Shown: positions 1-11,021 of the stretch, piece by piece
How positions within the stretch are numbered: position 1 is the first letter of the stretch
Layout of the letters: every line of letters starts with the position of its first letter
NCBI GenBank assembly: GCA_028023455.1
Contig: JAQFVV010006505.1
Coordinates: forward strand, 372,001-436,000
Length of the DNA: 64,000 bases
Source: Epiperipatus broadwayi
Taxonomy: Eukaryota > Onychophora > Udeonychophora > Euonychophora > Peripatidae
Reading direction: 5' to 3'
Made by a program: the position numbers and the translations under genes
The notes under the pieces: generated by a model
What the model was told of the DNA's origin: nothing
The model's database searches: none
What the model saw: only the letters and a program-made list of their open reading frames with translations

Positions 1-195
1 GTGATTTAATGTCTTCTTCAGTTTTCTTTGATCATGAAAAAACATGTAAATATAAATTTAAATTTGATTTTGAAAATGTGAAAATTCTTCATGAAGAGAG
101 AAACCATAATAAAAGAAAAATTAAAGAGGCAATTTTTATAAATAGGAATAAAATGCAGTTAATAAATAGACAAGCTGCTAACATTAAAATATGAG
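1..195 (+). pseudogene. Penelope-like element endonuclease, C-terminal fragment
   Basis: The open frame from about base 9 encodes a peptide with the run FDFENVKILHEE, then RKIKEAIFI and INR. That is the order seen at the C-terminal end of the GIY-YIG endonuclease of Penelope-like retroelements, where an H.F.W/F.. ..I...E motif is followed by R+IKEA.FI and then LNR. The catalytic GIY-YIG core would lie before base 1, so only the end of the domain is in view. The frame stops at 194, just after the INR motif, which is close to the natural end of such proteins. Three other remnants in this window carry the same KIKEA/IKEA signature. Assignment is by motif order only. Confidence 0.5.
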
Positions 196-1005
196 ATTCG
201 TGGGATTTGAATTGATGATGTTTGCTTCCGCTTTGTTTTTTTTTTTTTTTTTTAAAATTTAATGGCAGTTGAGGCAGGTTTAAGAAATTAACCAAAAGTA
301 CTTCTGTGGATTTAAGAATTGTGTATAATAGTTTGTAAACCATTAAATTTATTATTTCAATTATAATTACAATTTTGTTTAATTAACAGACATTTTATTT
401 ATATTATATATATTGTACCCTTGTAATTAATACTGATAGATAGGTAGGGTTTGAAGTGTTGCTATTTTTAAAAAAATTTAAATTTAAGTAATTTTCTAAT
501 ATATAATTTTGACATCATAGGTAGTAGAAGTTCAAACTAAGTAAATAGGGGTGTATAAAGATGTTCAAATAGTTTAGTCATTTTAATATAAGTTAAAATA
601 ATACAATAAATTGTTTAAAATATAATAATTATTTTATTTAAAAGATGCTATAATGGTATAATAGCTTAATTTTCATAGTAAATATTTTATATAATATGTT
701 TAAAGTAATTATTTTGTTTAAAATATTATTTAAATGATAGTTAATTCAATATTGGTCTACAATATTCTGAAAGTATCACATGACTAAAGGTGTTTATGTG
801 AGCTTTCAAGGGTTTAAAAAGAAAACTTTGAGTCTTAGCTTATTAACTGAATTTGATACAGTTTAAGATGTAGCAAATTTAGATAAAGATAATGTTTTAA
901 ATGTAATAATTAAAATTAACATTATGTTACTTAAATATAATATTTTGTTGAAAAAATCAATTTTAGAGTTATGCTAATTCCCATGTTATTACCATTGGTC
1001 TGTTT
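196..1005. other. AT-rich stretch, no recognised feature
   Basis: A/T-rich DNA with a poly(T) run near 236-254 followed by sequence with no open frame or repeat that I can match elsewhere in the window. Confidence 0.5.
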
Positions 1006-1007
1006 GA

Positions 1008-1990
1008 TTATATAACCTGGATTAATAAAAGTCAATTCCTGATCATTAAATCCATATGACAAGTTTATTTCTTAAGAGTGAACAGGGATGGATCACAATA
1101 CCCCACTGCTCCATACCTAGATAAAATGTCACTTATATCATCATATCATACTCTAAATGTTGTTTTGATTATATATATTGCTTAATAACAGTAACTTTCT
1201 GATCATTAAATCCAAATGACAAGTTCATTCCTTTAGAGTGAACAGGAATGGATCGCAATACTCCACTGCCCCATACCTAGATGAAATAAGTCATTTATAT
1301 CATCATATACTCTAAACATTGTTTTGATTATATATATATATATTGATTAATAAAAGTAACTTCCTGATCATTAAATCCAAATGACAAGTTCATTTAAGAG
1401 TGAACAGGAATGGATCACAATACCCTATTGCCCCATACCTAGATGAAATAAATCACTTATATCATCATATCATACTCTAAACGTTGTTTTGATTATATAC
1501 ATTGATTAATAAAAGTAACTTCCTGATCATTAAATCCAAATGACAAGTTCATTTCTTAAGAGTGAACAGAAATGGGTCACAATATCCCACTGCTCCATAC
1601 CTAGATGAAATAAGTCACTTATATCATCATATCATACTCTAAAAGTTGTTTTATTATATATATATATAATATATATATATATTGATTAATAAAAGTAACG
1701 TCCTGATCATTAAATCCAAATGACAAGTTCATTACTTAAGAGTGAACAGGAATAGATCACAATACCCTATTGCCCCATACCTAGATGAAATGTCACTTTA
1801 TATTATAATATACTCTAAACATTGTTTTGATTATATACATTGAATAATAAAAGTAACTTCCTGATCATTAGATCCAAATGACAAGTTCATTTATTAAGAG
1901 TGAACAGGGATTGATCACAATACCCCACTGCCCCATACCTAGATGAAATAAGTCACTTATATCATCATATCATACTCTAAGTTGTTTTGA
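1008..1990. repeat. Satellite array, six ~160-bp units
   Basis: Six head-to-tail units each contain GATCATTAAATCCAAATGAC, a GTGAACAGG(A/G)ATGGATCACAATA block, a CCCCATACCTAGATGAAAT block and an AT-rich spacer with GTTTTGATTATATA. The GATCATTAAAT anchor starts at about 1041, 1201, 1366, 1525, 1705 and 1863, so unit length is 158-180 bp, the variation coming mostly from the (TA)n spacer. Units are highly similar to each other, which points to a young array. No hammerhead core or tRNA box is visible in the unit. No other copy occurs in the window. Confidence 0.92.
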
Positions 1991-2777
1991 TAGTTTTATA
2001 TTTCTTTTTACAGCTTTTTTTAGTAATGGTTAGGCTATCCCTATTTCTTTTAAAATAATCATAATTAATCAGAAAAATAATTAGTTTCGTTTATTTTTCT
2101 TAATTTTTATTTATTATCAAGATTAATTACTAATAAGATAAATAGCCTCCATCTTCGACAGTTATGAACACTACAATGAGCAAGGTGAAAAACCACATAG
2201 GCAATAAGATATTCTAAAGGAATGCAAATCACATTAGCGTCAGTAATTTATGTTGATTTCATGCCACCCAGTTATAATTACAATGTTAGTACTTATATAT
2301 TACATAAGCAATTTAGCTTGTGTTTCAAACCTTATGGACTTTGAATATTAAAGCCTTAGTTTGGAAAGTATAAAAGAAGTAAGAACAGTTTCTCAAAGTG
2401 CGTACTTGTAAATCCAGTGCTTCTCTCTGATGAAGATCAACCATCAGAAATTAATCTGGATTTTATTACCATTATTATCAAGTATTCATTGTTTTAATTC
2501 AAGATTACAGTAGTTGACTCAAAAGTACAACAATAGAGACGATTAGTATCCTAATGTAATATTTATTATAAGAAAAATGCCTATACAGTTTGACTTTTTA
2601 AACCTCCTTTTTTTTGAGAAGTTAATATAGAAGCAATAGATTACATTTAATATTCAGCTGTAAATAACGTTTAATCTAACTCTTACGGTAATTATTGAAG
2701 TATTCGGTAATAATGAAATCTGCAAGAGGGTAGCAAATGCATCAATTGTATTTATATATGATACAAAAAATATATTT
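1991..2777. other. AT-rich stretch, no recognised feature
   Basis: Unique-looking A/T-rich sequence. I see no coding frame, tRNA-like box or repeat shared with the rest of the window. Confidence 0.4.
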
Positions 2778-2865
2778 GTCAAGCGTTGGTAGCCGAGTGG
2801 TTAGCACAGCTGCCTTACAAGCAGTTGTCCTGGGTCGCTTCCCACCGACACATACGAAAAAAAAA
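2778..2865 (+). repeat. Short tRNA-like SINE, copy 1
   Basis: A tRNA-like unit starting GTCAAGCGTTGG with a class II A box (AGCCGAGTGGTTAGC), an anticodon-like hairpin GCTGC-CTTACAA-GCAGT and a shortened B-box region, ending ACACATACG followed by oligo(A). The same ~95-bp unit recurs eight more times in this window. This copy lacks about 10 bases between the anticodon arm and the T arm, so it is not a functional tRNA gene. Confidence 0.8.
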
Positions 2866-2921
2866 TTATTTAGAAATAATAAATCTATTATCACAGAAAT
2901 ATTTTATTCTTATTACTTATA

Positions 2922-3342
2922 TTACATGATCATAGTGATCATGTGATATTTAGTGCCTTAATACCATTCCTGCCTAATAGGATAATGGTGACTATGGTTA
3001 TTAAAGAAACGAAGACACCAAAATTTATGGGTACTGGACTGAGTTTAGGCCTATATGACTATATAAGCTAATGAGTCTGGATTGAAAATATTATTGTGTT
3101 TTCAATTTTATTTTCATAGTTTTGTAGTTAAGTAGAGATAAAAGGTGGCTGCTGGAGGGCTGCATTAGATCATAAGATCTAGGCGCAGTGCTTTCAGAGC
3201 CAAGGCTCCCCACTGATGAAGGCCACAGCCAGAAACTGGTCTGGGGATTTTGGATGAGTAGGCACTAGATAGGGATTTTATGCACAAGCCTTCTGGCATG
3301 CACTGAGTGGCACTATTGTATGGAGAGTTTTGTCAGTTTTAA
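2922..3342 (+). mobile_element. Family A hammerhead retroelement, copy A1
   Basis: Non-coding element of about 420 bp with no poly(A), flanked by a 14-bp target-site duplication with one mismatch (TCTTATTACTTATA at 2908-2921 and TCTTATTATTTATA at 3343-3356). It begins with a very short inverted head (ACATGATCATAGTGATCATG) and runs through the family landmarks: CCTAATAGGATAATGG, CTGGAGGG.TGCATTAGATC, the hammerhead region, GGCACTAGATAGGGATTTTA, and the terminal GGAGAGTTTTG. It encodes no protein. The clean duplication and inverted head suggest target-primed insertion by Penelope-like machinery; that is inference. Confidence 0.8.
3200..3256 (+). ncRNA. Hammerhead-like ribozyme in A1
   Basis: Core CTGATGA at 3213-3219 and GAAAC at 3232-3236. 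Stem I pairs TCCCCA (3207-3212) with TGGGGA (3242-3247) by six Watson-Crick pairs; an outer helix pairs CCAA with TTGG. Stem II pairs GGC with GCC around loop CACA, beneath an A.A mismatch at 10.1/11.1. Helix III is minimal, ACTGGT, and the predicted cleavage triplet is GTC just before TGGGGA. The A.A pair next to the core is a departure from canonical hammerheads and may lower activity. Confidence 0.6.
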
Positions 3343-3852
3343 TCTTATTATTTATACTTTACATAAGTGATTTGAAATTAAATTGCGCATATAAAAATCT
3401 TAATCAGAACTGACTGCTATGTAGTATCAATTTTGAGTTTTGATCCCTCTTCACTGAATCACCTTTCACACATTTTATTCCAAATATTTGCAAAGTATCA
3501 ATTTTGCTATAATTGGAAACGCATTGAAGCGTAATAAACTCCAATTCTGTAATTTCTAGTTATGATTAAAATTTTTAACTTAGCAGAAAGATGTCTTAAA
3601 TTCACTGGAATGGAAAAGTGAAAATGAGAGCAAAGAGGGGTTTTACAATCTTCACTTTAAATGTTTACATTTTGAGAACCAGTTAAAAAAAGCATTAAAA
3701 AAAACACACGACAAAATATAATTATATATATACATTTTAAAATTCATAGCAACTTCCGTTTTATTTCTTCACAAAATTAAAAAATATTAGAAAATAAATT
3801 CTTGTTAGTGCATATAGTTTACCAAAGCAAATTTTAGTATATAATTTTTTTC
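3343..3852. other. AT-rich stretch, no recognised feature
   Basis: A/T-rich sequence with several poly(A) and TATATA runs. No frame or repeat match seen. Confidence 0.4.
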
Positions 3853-3930
3853 TACAGTACTGGCTTTTTCATACCTGAGATAGGGTGGATAGTTGAAAGT
3901 CTGAGTCCAAACCCTCTATATTACAAAGCA
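3853..3930. repeat. Mini-foldback derived from family C
   Basis: The left part (TACAGTACTGGCTTTTTCATACCTG) matches the minus-strand terminus of family C at 16063, and then jumps directly to GAGATAGGGTGGATAG..GAAAGTCTGAGTCCAAACCC, the plus-strand tRNA-like B-box end of the same family. It is therefore a heavily deleted foldback copy that has lost the ribozyme region. I saw no clear target-site duplication. Confidence 0.5.
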
Positions 3931-3971
3931 AATTGTAAAACAATGATATTATTTAAATATTATATTCCAGT

Positions 3972-4335
3972 AAGTATGGAGGGTTATATATTAGGAGTTA
4001 CAAGAAGAGATGAAAAATAAAATACATGGGTAAGAGAACAACAAGATGTTATTAACATCATTGAAAGACTTAAAGAGAAGAATAATGGAGTTGGGCTAGA
4101 CATATTGCTAAAAGAGATAATAATAAATGGACAGTTGAAATCTTAAACCAAATTCCAAGAGATTTTAAAAGACCTAGAAGGAGATCACATGTGATATAGA
4201 TAGATGAAATAAGAAAATGAACTGGAGCAATGTAGAGAATAGAGGTTAGAGATCAAAGAAGATGGATTGAATTTGGAGAGATCTTCATCTGCAATGGATT
4301 GATAATGGGTAAAAATGATGATCTGGTGATGAATC
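3972..4335 (+). pseudogene. RTE-type LINE, 3' end of reverse transcriptase ORF
   Basis: Read with frame corrections, the strand gives MEGYILGVTRRDEK, then TWVREQ, WARHIAKRDN.KWT, ILNQIPRDFKRPRRRS, WIDEIRK and a final DDD-like tail. This is the C-terminal region of RTE/BovB-type non-LTR retrotransposons, which typically read RRMLGIT.RD, W.RE.T, WAGH..R, PR..KR..GRP..RW.DDI. Stops and a frame change show that it is dead. A second copy of the same 3' end lies at 25438-25822 and a minus-strand one at 8660-8905, all ending near a TGATGATGA-type tail. The rest of the element is absent, as expected of 5'-truncated LINE copies. Confidence 0.72.
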
Positions 4336-5105
4336 TAAGATTAAAATTTTAAATCTAGAATTGAACTAAGAGGATGTTGTAGATATATGAGAATTTGTCA
4401 ATCAAGTTCAATACTTTTTTCAGATATCCAGTCCATACCTAACTAGATAATAAATGACTACTAACGAAGATAAATGTATTGATGCAGTAAGCATAAAATA
4501 ACGTGATTCAAAGATAATATGGCCCCTTACAATAAAGTCAGGGCCCTTTATCTATGGCAGTTGTCATGGTAACTTTTCCTTTACTATACCATCAGAATTG
4601 TAGCACCAGATGGAATGGATACCCAAATATGTTCATAGAAAATCTGAAATTTTAGAATTCAAAAAGACATTCACTAAAGAAAAAAAATGGTTTGGTTTCA
4701 GTGGGGAAAAGACATGCTCTGGTTTTGAAGTTCCATGGATTGTGACTCAGATCTGTCCTTTCTAGTGCTTCATTTCTTATGAACTTCTGTACAATAACCC
4801 ATTTAATTATTATTATTACTATCAGAAGAAAAACAATAAAGAAACAAATTAGCAAATTAAAATAGTGATAGGATTATTTGTAAGTACATATTTCACTAAT
4901 TCCATCATTTAGTTAAAAGTTTTCATATTAAATATCTAAATGTTAGGACATTTCACCTAGAGAAGGTAGAAATATGTTTATAAATGTAGCTTTAATTCGT
5001 GCTAATCATTTTTTCAATATTTTAAGTATCATAATCATAACTTTTTTAAATTTATTATAGATTGTTTTTATGTGTACTTGCTAGCTATTTTTGTATTTAA
5101 ATTGT
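4336..5105. other. AT-rich stretch, no recognised feature
   Basis: Mixed A/T-rich sequence; the small minus-strand open frame near 4652-4855 shows no motif I recognise. Confidence 0.35.
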
Positions 5106-5107
5106 TT

Positions 5108-5705
5108 GTTATTCAAATGCATGCAAAGTTCTTCAGAGAGCCCACTTTATTGACAGAAGAATACTGTTTTTTTTTATTTATAGCAAATTCATCCTTGGCT
5201 ATTGTCCAAGCCTCCTTGATCTTTTTTTTTTTAATCTTATCTTTTAATGCAAATGACAACCGCTTTAGGGAGATCAAATTTATGGTTATAGATGAGTATT
5301 CATTACTTCTTTTGGACCTATTATATAAGTAATTGTGCTGGGCTAGCCTTGTACACAGGTTTGTTCTCATCTATCCATAATATGCATATTTACAGTCAGC
5401 TTTGTTGCATTTAATCTTATAAACTCTTTGATGAGTTATTGTCTTAGTCAGTTTATCTTTTGAGCTATTCAGCAGTGTTTTTCGCGAAGGAAAAAGTTAA
5501 AATTTATATTACATTTTTCTGAACAAATGTTCATTAATTTTTGAACCACTTTTGGTACATATGGGAGGCTAGTCCATTTTTTGTTCTCACTAGAAAGAGG
5601 TTGCACTAGTTTATTTAATTTACTATAAAATCTTTCTACGTTGTAAATTTTCTTGATGGAAGTAATATAATTTTCTTCTTTTCCTTATGTATTGATTTCT
5701 ATATT
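5108..5705 (-). pseudogene. Penelope-like element: thumb and GIY-YIG endonuclease remnant
   Basis: On the minus strand, starting near 5700, the translation contains WTSLPYVPKVVQKLM, similar to the LPY+ segment that follows the reverse transcriptase thumb in PLEs. It is followed by VYKIKCNKADCKYAYYG, a stop in place of the next codon, and MRTNLCTRLAQHN. This matches the GIY-YIG layout (hydrophobic-Y-K-I-C...C..YYG.T.....R...H). A later IKEAW.I run matches the C-terminal signature of the domain. In-frame stops and shifts are present, including one inside the active-site motif. It lies directly beside the palindromic element at 5755-6235, and may have been part of the same insertion. Function in life was DNA nicking for target-primed reverse transcription. 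Confidence 0.62.
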
Positions 5706-5754
5706 TACATATATCATTTCCAACTTTCTTAAGCACTTCAACAATACTATTTTT

Positions 5755-6235
5755 TATGTCAAAACTTTATTCTTACAATTTCGACTATCCTGCAGTCATC
5801 ATCAGAGCTACAATATCCAAATAAATCATGACACAATTAATACATTTTATACACATTTATAAACAGAATTAAATACCCAATTAAAACATACACCTTAACC
5901 TGACCATTACAATTATTTTCTATTTTATTACTCTACTCTTAATTAATTTTATTCACATTTATTTTATATTATTTTATTTTTAAATTATTTTAAAAACTAT
6001 TTATTATAATTTTAATTTTTTTAATGTGGATAAAATTAATTAAGAATAGAGTAATAAAATGAAAAATGATTATTTATAATGGTCAGGTTAAAATGTATGT
6101 TTTAATTGTGTATTTAAATATGTGTATAAAATGTATTAATGGTATGCTTTATATGTTTGGATATTGTAGTTGTGATGATGACTGCAGGACAGTTGAAACT
6201 GTAAGAATAAAGTTTTGATATAAATATTAATTATA
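5755..6235. mobile_element. Family E palindromic element E1
   Basis: A ~480-bp imperfect palindrome. The left arm (ATGTCAAAACTTTATTCTTACA...) and the right arm (...TGTAAGAATAAAGTTTTGATAT) can be followed inward for about 200 bp on each side, with an AT-rich centre near 5970-6015. Each arm carries a hammerhead-like motif: on the minus strand CTGATGA, one extra T, stem GACT/AGTC, then GAAAT. A partial third copy of the arm end lies at 6240-6285. No protein frame. The organisation resembles the inverted-copy arrangement known for Penelope-like elements. Confidence 0.6.
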
Positions 6236-6442
6236 TAATTATATATTTGGATATGAAACTGTAACAATAAAGTTTAGACATAAAAATGGTATTAGCAAAG
6301 TGTCTAAGAAAATTGGAAATTGTATATGTAAATTTTCTTGATGTTATATCCTTTGTTTTAAAAAAATTTAAACTGTATATATACTTTTCCAAATACCATC
6401 TGCTGTTAGTAATAAGTTCAGATTAATATAAAATATCACATT

Positions 6443-6741
6443 ATCAATATTACTCTTTTTTTTATTTTGCTGTAACATCTTATATAAATACAATTTATTC
6501 AAACCACTTTTCTTTTTAGCAAAAACCTTTTATTGTACATATATACATACACCTATGTTTGTACTGTTTTTTATTGTTATATTTTTTATGGTATTATTTA
6601 CATAGTTATGTATTTTATTTTGTTCATTATATCATAGCTCTGAAGAAGACTGCAGGTTAGTCGAAATGTAAGTTTATGCATATATGTACAATAATAGATT
6701 TTGCTAAAAAGTGTTCAAAGTGGTTTGGATAAATTATATTT
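6443..6741 (+). mobile_element. Family E element E2 with inverted head and 17-bp TSD
   Basis: Flanked by a 17-bp perfect target-site duplication, ATATAAAATATCACATT, at 6426-6442 and 6742-6758. Inside, a left arm (TTATATAAATAC...TTTTTAGCAAAA...) is inverted relative to the right end (TTTTGCTAAAAAGTGTTCAAAG...). The plus strand carries CTGAAGA, an extra A, stem GACT/AGTC and GAAAT near 6639-6665, a degenerate hammerhead-like layout shared with E1, E3 and E4. No coding capacity. Confidence 0.65.
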
Positions 6742-6759
6742 ATATAAAATATCACATTT

Positions 6760-7465
6760 TGAGGGATATCATTCTGCCCTTTTATTCATGTGTTACTGTT
6801 ATTCCTAGTGACCAATGGCATTTCAGGAATTCAAATAGGAGCCTTTAGATTCATGATTATTTTGAAGAGGTTCTAATCAACTATGCTATTCTATCTAAGG
6901 CAACAATCAGTAAAGGTTTATATACTTACCTATAAGGGTCATCCTAATTTTTTCACCTAAAAGGTAATATTAATGAATTGTTTCCAACCTTATTGATTAT
7001 CAGAGATTATTTGACATCGTCATGTGAGCAAGATCCAATGAAGGTGAAATGAAAAAAATATACTGTTTAGTATTCAAGTATTTTTAAAAAGCATATATGT
7101 AAGCAGTGGGCATGTTTTTTATACTAAGAATTGAAATGAGTATAATTTCACCTGTATTGATACTTTGATCAGATTTCCTATTTGTATTGAATCAAAATCT
7201 GGTGACTAAAACAATGACCTTGATAAAGTAAGATACTTGTAAATATGGTTCTTATAAGAGATTTACCCAAATTTTGAAGCTACTTATGGATTAAAGTCAT
7301 TATAGTATTGAATGAGTTAAATATTAAAATACCTTCACAGTAACACACCATTATATATAAACTGATGAAAATGTTTAAATGACTAATATCAAATAGCTGT
7401 ACATAAAAATCAGAGAATTAATTAATGGCTTATTTTGTATATGTTTTAAGCTTGGTAACTCATAA
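6760..7465. other. AT-rich stretch, no recognised feature
   Basis: A/T-rich, no repeat shared with other parts of the window and no plausible coding region. Confidence 0.4.
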
Positions 7466-7467
7466 AA

Positions 7468-7965
7468 TAAACAGAGGCAAAACTCTCCATACAGTAGCAC
7501 CACTCAGTGCAAGCCAGAGTAATCAATTGATGCATGTTTTTGTGCATAAAATCCTTATTTATTGCCTACTCATCCAATATCCCCAGACTAGTTTTCAGCT
7601 TGTGGCTTTCATTAGTGAAAAAACTTGGCTCTGAGAGCATTGCACTTATCCTTAGGATCTAATGCAACCCTCCAGCAGCCATATTTTATCTTATTAGTTA
7701 ACTATAAAACCACAAGTTAAAAACTAATCTGGAGATATTGAATGAGTAGGCACTAGATAGGGATTTTATGTGCAACCCTTTCTGCATCCATTAATTACTC
7801 TGGCTCACACTGAATAGTGTTACTGTATGGAGAGGTTTGCCTCTGTTTAAACAGTTTGTGTAAGCATAAAGAATGGTGATCATGTGAACTCCTAAAATTC
7901 ATTGATTACTCTGGCTCACACTGAGTAGTGCTACTATATGGAGAGTTTTGCCTCTGTTTAAATAG
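7468..7965. mobile_element. Family A foldback element A2
   Basis: Minus-oriented family A sequence (7468-7710) faces plus-oriented sequence (7712-7965), giving mirror termini AAACAGAGGCAAAACTCTCC and GGAGAGTTTTGCCTCTGTTT. The plus arm itself contains a tandem repeat of the terminal ~110 bp (two TACTCTGGCTCACACTGA blocks near 7797 and 7910). The minus arm hammerhead core has decayed to CTAATGA, so this copy is probably inactive. No clear target-site duplication found. Confidence 0.75.
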
Positions 7966-8655
7966 AATACTAAAGCAATAAACAAACCTATGCCATTCCT
8001 AAGACTAAATATTTAACTTTATAATCAAATGTTAAACCAATTTGGAAAATTAATAGTGAAAATTTTAAAAGATAAAATAAATATAATTATAAATGAATCG
8101 AAGTTACTAACTAATTTGATTATAACAGATTAGATATTAAAAATATATGTAGGTTTTTCATAAGTTGAGATAGATGAGAGTTTTAATGGCATGCATATAG
8201 ATCATTTTAAAATCTATTTTTCAATTATGTGTTGGTTGAAGATGGATCATAAATCAACAAAAAACATCAATTCTAAGACAATATGGATCAGTTCTATTGT
8301 TTAAATTTAGAATACAAAGTTATATTAAGATAAGTATGAAGAGAAAAGATATTAATAATGGAAGACTCAGTAATAAAGATTGCTTAAGGGATCGGAAATT
8401 AAGATATTTTAAAGAATTGATAACTTAATTTAAATTACATAATCTGAAAAAAAAACCACTATAGAATATCAGAAATTGATTTCAATATATGATATAAATA
8501 TAAAGCCCTCCTGCTTTTTTAATATATTTATATAAAAGTGTGAGACCAAATTGTATCTGAAGTTGCTGTTAATATGAATACAAATAATAAGAATATGTTT
8601 TTGTTTTTTTAAATTAAAGGGTTGAACTGTCTTATATAATGATTAGAATGTTAAT
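7966..8655. other. AT-rich stretch, no recognised feature
   Basis: A/T-rich sequence with no recognised repeat or gene. Confidence 0.4.
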
Positions 8656-8659
8656 CTTT

Positions 8660-8905
8660 ATTATGATCATCGTAATCATTTTACCCATTATCAATCCACT
8701 GCAGGATGAATCTTCCCAAATTTAATGCAGTTTCTTCAATCTCCAGCATTTCTTCTCATCACACCCGCAACATTCCTTATTCCATTCATCCAAATCACAT
8801 GTAGTCACTTTTTAAATTTTATACAATATCTCAGGTCCAGATTAAGATTTCAACTGACTATCATTTCTTTTAACAATATATTGATTCCAATTCTTCTACA
8901 GTCTA
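8660..8905 (-). pseudogene. RTE-type LINE 3' end, minus strand
   Basis: The reverse strand has the order seen at 3972-4335: an AATATATTG.TAAAAGAAATGATAGTCAGTTGAAATC region, then ACATGTGATTTGGATGAATGGAAT, then CTGCAGTGGATTGATAATGGGTAAAA and an ATGAT tail. It is diverged, has many stops and is interrupted at its inner side by family A copy A3, which starts about 8913. Confidence 0.6.
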
Positions 8906-8912
8906 TAAAACC

Positions 8913-9775
8913 ATCAAAATCATCACATTGTCTCCATTTCATATGTTTACACATGGTGTTAAAAAGAGTACCAAACTCTCCATACAGTGGTGCCACCAAG
9001 CGAAAGCCTTTGTAATCAATGGATGCAGCAAGATTTGTGCATAAAATCCTTATCTAGTGCCTGATTACCCAACATTCCCAGATTGTTTTCTAGCTTGTGG
9101 CTTTCATCAGTGAGAGCCTTGAATTTGAGAGCATTGCACCTAGACCTTAGGATAAAATAAAACCTTTCAGCAGTAACCCTTTACATGTTTTGTTAAATAC
9201 AAAGCTAGAAGCTGAAGATGAAAATACCATAATGTTTTCAACTGAAGCTGATTCATTTGTATAATCATATAGTCTGAACCCAGTTCAGCGTTCATATATT
9301 TTGGTGTCTTTGGTTTTTCAAAAACCACAGTTACCATTATCCTATGATCAGGTTACATATAAAACCATCAAAACATCACATGATCACCATTTCATATACT
9401 AACACATTCTGTTAATAAGAGTGCCAAACTCTCCATACAGTAGTGCCACCATGTGTAAGCTTTTGTAATCAATGGAGACATGAAGGTTTGTGCATTAAAT
9501 CTTTATCTGGTGCCTACTCATCCAGCATCCCCAGACTAGCATCTAGCTTGTGGATTTCATCAGTGAGGAGCCTTGAATCTGAGAGCATTGGATCCTAAGG
9601 TCTAGGTGTACTGATCTCAAATTCAAGGCTTCTCACTGATGAAAGCAAGTAAAAACTAGTCTGGCAATGTTGGACAAGCAGGTACTAGATAGGGATTTTA
9701 TTCACAAACCTTCTTGCATCCATTAATTACAAAAGTTTGCACTTGGTGGCACTACTGTATGGAGAGTTTGGTGGT
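8913..9775. mobile_element. Family A compound copy A3
   Basis: Three family A pieces are joined. A long minus-oriented unit runs from about 8913 to 9370, a second minus unit from about 9372 to 9600, and a plus-oriented unit from about 9600 to 9775 ending TACTGTATGGAGAGTTTGG. The first unit retains a full hammerhead core on the minus strand near 9067-9125: CTGATGA, stem II AGC/GCT with loop CACAA, and GAAA. The other two have damaged cores. It inserted into, or next to, the RTE remnant and abuts the 5' end of the LINE at 9776. Confidence 0.7.
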
Positions 9776-9789
9776 AGGTATCAGAAAAA

Positions 9790-10490
9790 TGGCCGGAATT
9801 AAATAACGCAATTGAAAATGAAGGGCTTGGGGTATTAGCAGTAGTGGAAACTCATCTAAGAGAAGAAGAAGAACCTATTTTGGAAGAGGTAGTATGGCAG
9901 GGTATAAACAGAAAAGAAAAAGAAAAAAAGGGTGGTGGTATAGGTGTTATATCGAAGAAAAATTTAAATACTGTTAAATGTCAAGAACATTTGTGGTTTG
10001 AAATAAGGTTGGGTAGACAAGACTGGATGTGGCTGTAGTGTATATTGCCACTGGAAATAGTCAAACTGTAATGAAGTGGAACAATAGTATATATGAATGC
10101 CTAGTTAAGGATATACAGAGTTTTAAAGAAAAGGGGAAGAGAATAATGGGTATAGGGGATATGAATGGGCATATTGAAGAAATTGATGATGTAGATAATA
10201 AGAATGGTCAGTTTTTGAAGGAATTTTGTCAAAGAGTAAATTTGAGCATTGGAAATTTATCAAATGTATATGATGGACAATACACATGGTCTAGGAATAA
10301 TATATTTCATACAATAGATTATGTATTGGTAGAGAAAGAGGGAATGAATAAAATACAAAAAAATAAGGTGTTTGATAATGAAGAGAGAGTGTGTAATAGT
10401 GATCATAACTTTATTGTAATAGAAATGGTTAGTAATGTGATGGAGGATAGAAATAAAGGTAGAAATAATAGTGAAAGATGTGGATGAAGA
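9790..10490 (+). pseudogene. LINE APE-type endonuclease domain, frameshifted
   Basis: Two overlapping frames together give the order of an exonuclease/endonuclease/phosphatase domain: GVLAVVETHLREEE (the E.HL motif), GGGIGVISKK, a middle strand VVYIATGN, the GDMNGHI motif (equivalent to GDFN.H), TWSRNNIFHTIDYVLV (equivalent to W......IDYILV) and SDHNFIVIEM (equivalent to SDH..+). The residues expected for catalysis (E, D/N, D, H) are therefore visible, but the frame changes between 10030 and 10040. The N-terminal asparagine motif is lost at the junction with the family A element. The role was nicking of target DNA to prime reverse transcription. Confidence 0.8.
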
Positions 10491-11021
10491 GTGAATGATA
10501 AGAATAAGTTGGAAGAGTATAAAATAAAAGTTGAAGAAACCATGGTTGGGGATGAGTATAAGGACTAGTGTGGTGAAATAGAAAAAGTGGCAAATAGGGT
10601 TTTAGTCGAGAATATGAAGAAGAATAAAAGTAATAAAAAAATGAGAGTTAGTAAAAGTGTAACATGCAGAGAATATAAGTGTGCTATTAAGAACAAAGAA
10701 AGTGAAAATGATATTAATGCTAAATGGGGAAAGTACTTAGAAAAGAAGAAGCTAGCTATAATGGATAATTATAGAGGATGAAGTTAAATAATAAATTGTT
10801 GGAGGATATTAATAAAAGTGGAAGAGATAGAAGTAAAAAAATTTGGAATTACATTAAAAGGAGAAATGTAGGGGAAAGAGAGATAGTATTAATAGATGAT
10901 GAGGGAATAGAATGAAGCTCTAGAGGCGAGCTAGAGAAAATCTTAAATAGATATGTAATGGATATAGAAAACTTGTTAGATGTGAAGGAATTAATGATAG
11001 AAAACATGAAAGCAGTTAGTA

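Noticed and set aside
1041-1055. Hammerhead in the satellite (CTGATCATTAAATC)
   Set aside because: The core would need CUGANGA followed by GAAA; CTGATCA has the wrong bases and no stem II is found.
1008-1990. CRISPR-like array
   Set aside because: Whole ~160-bp units repeat, without unique spacers, in clearly eukaryotic DNA.
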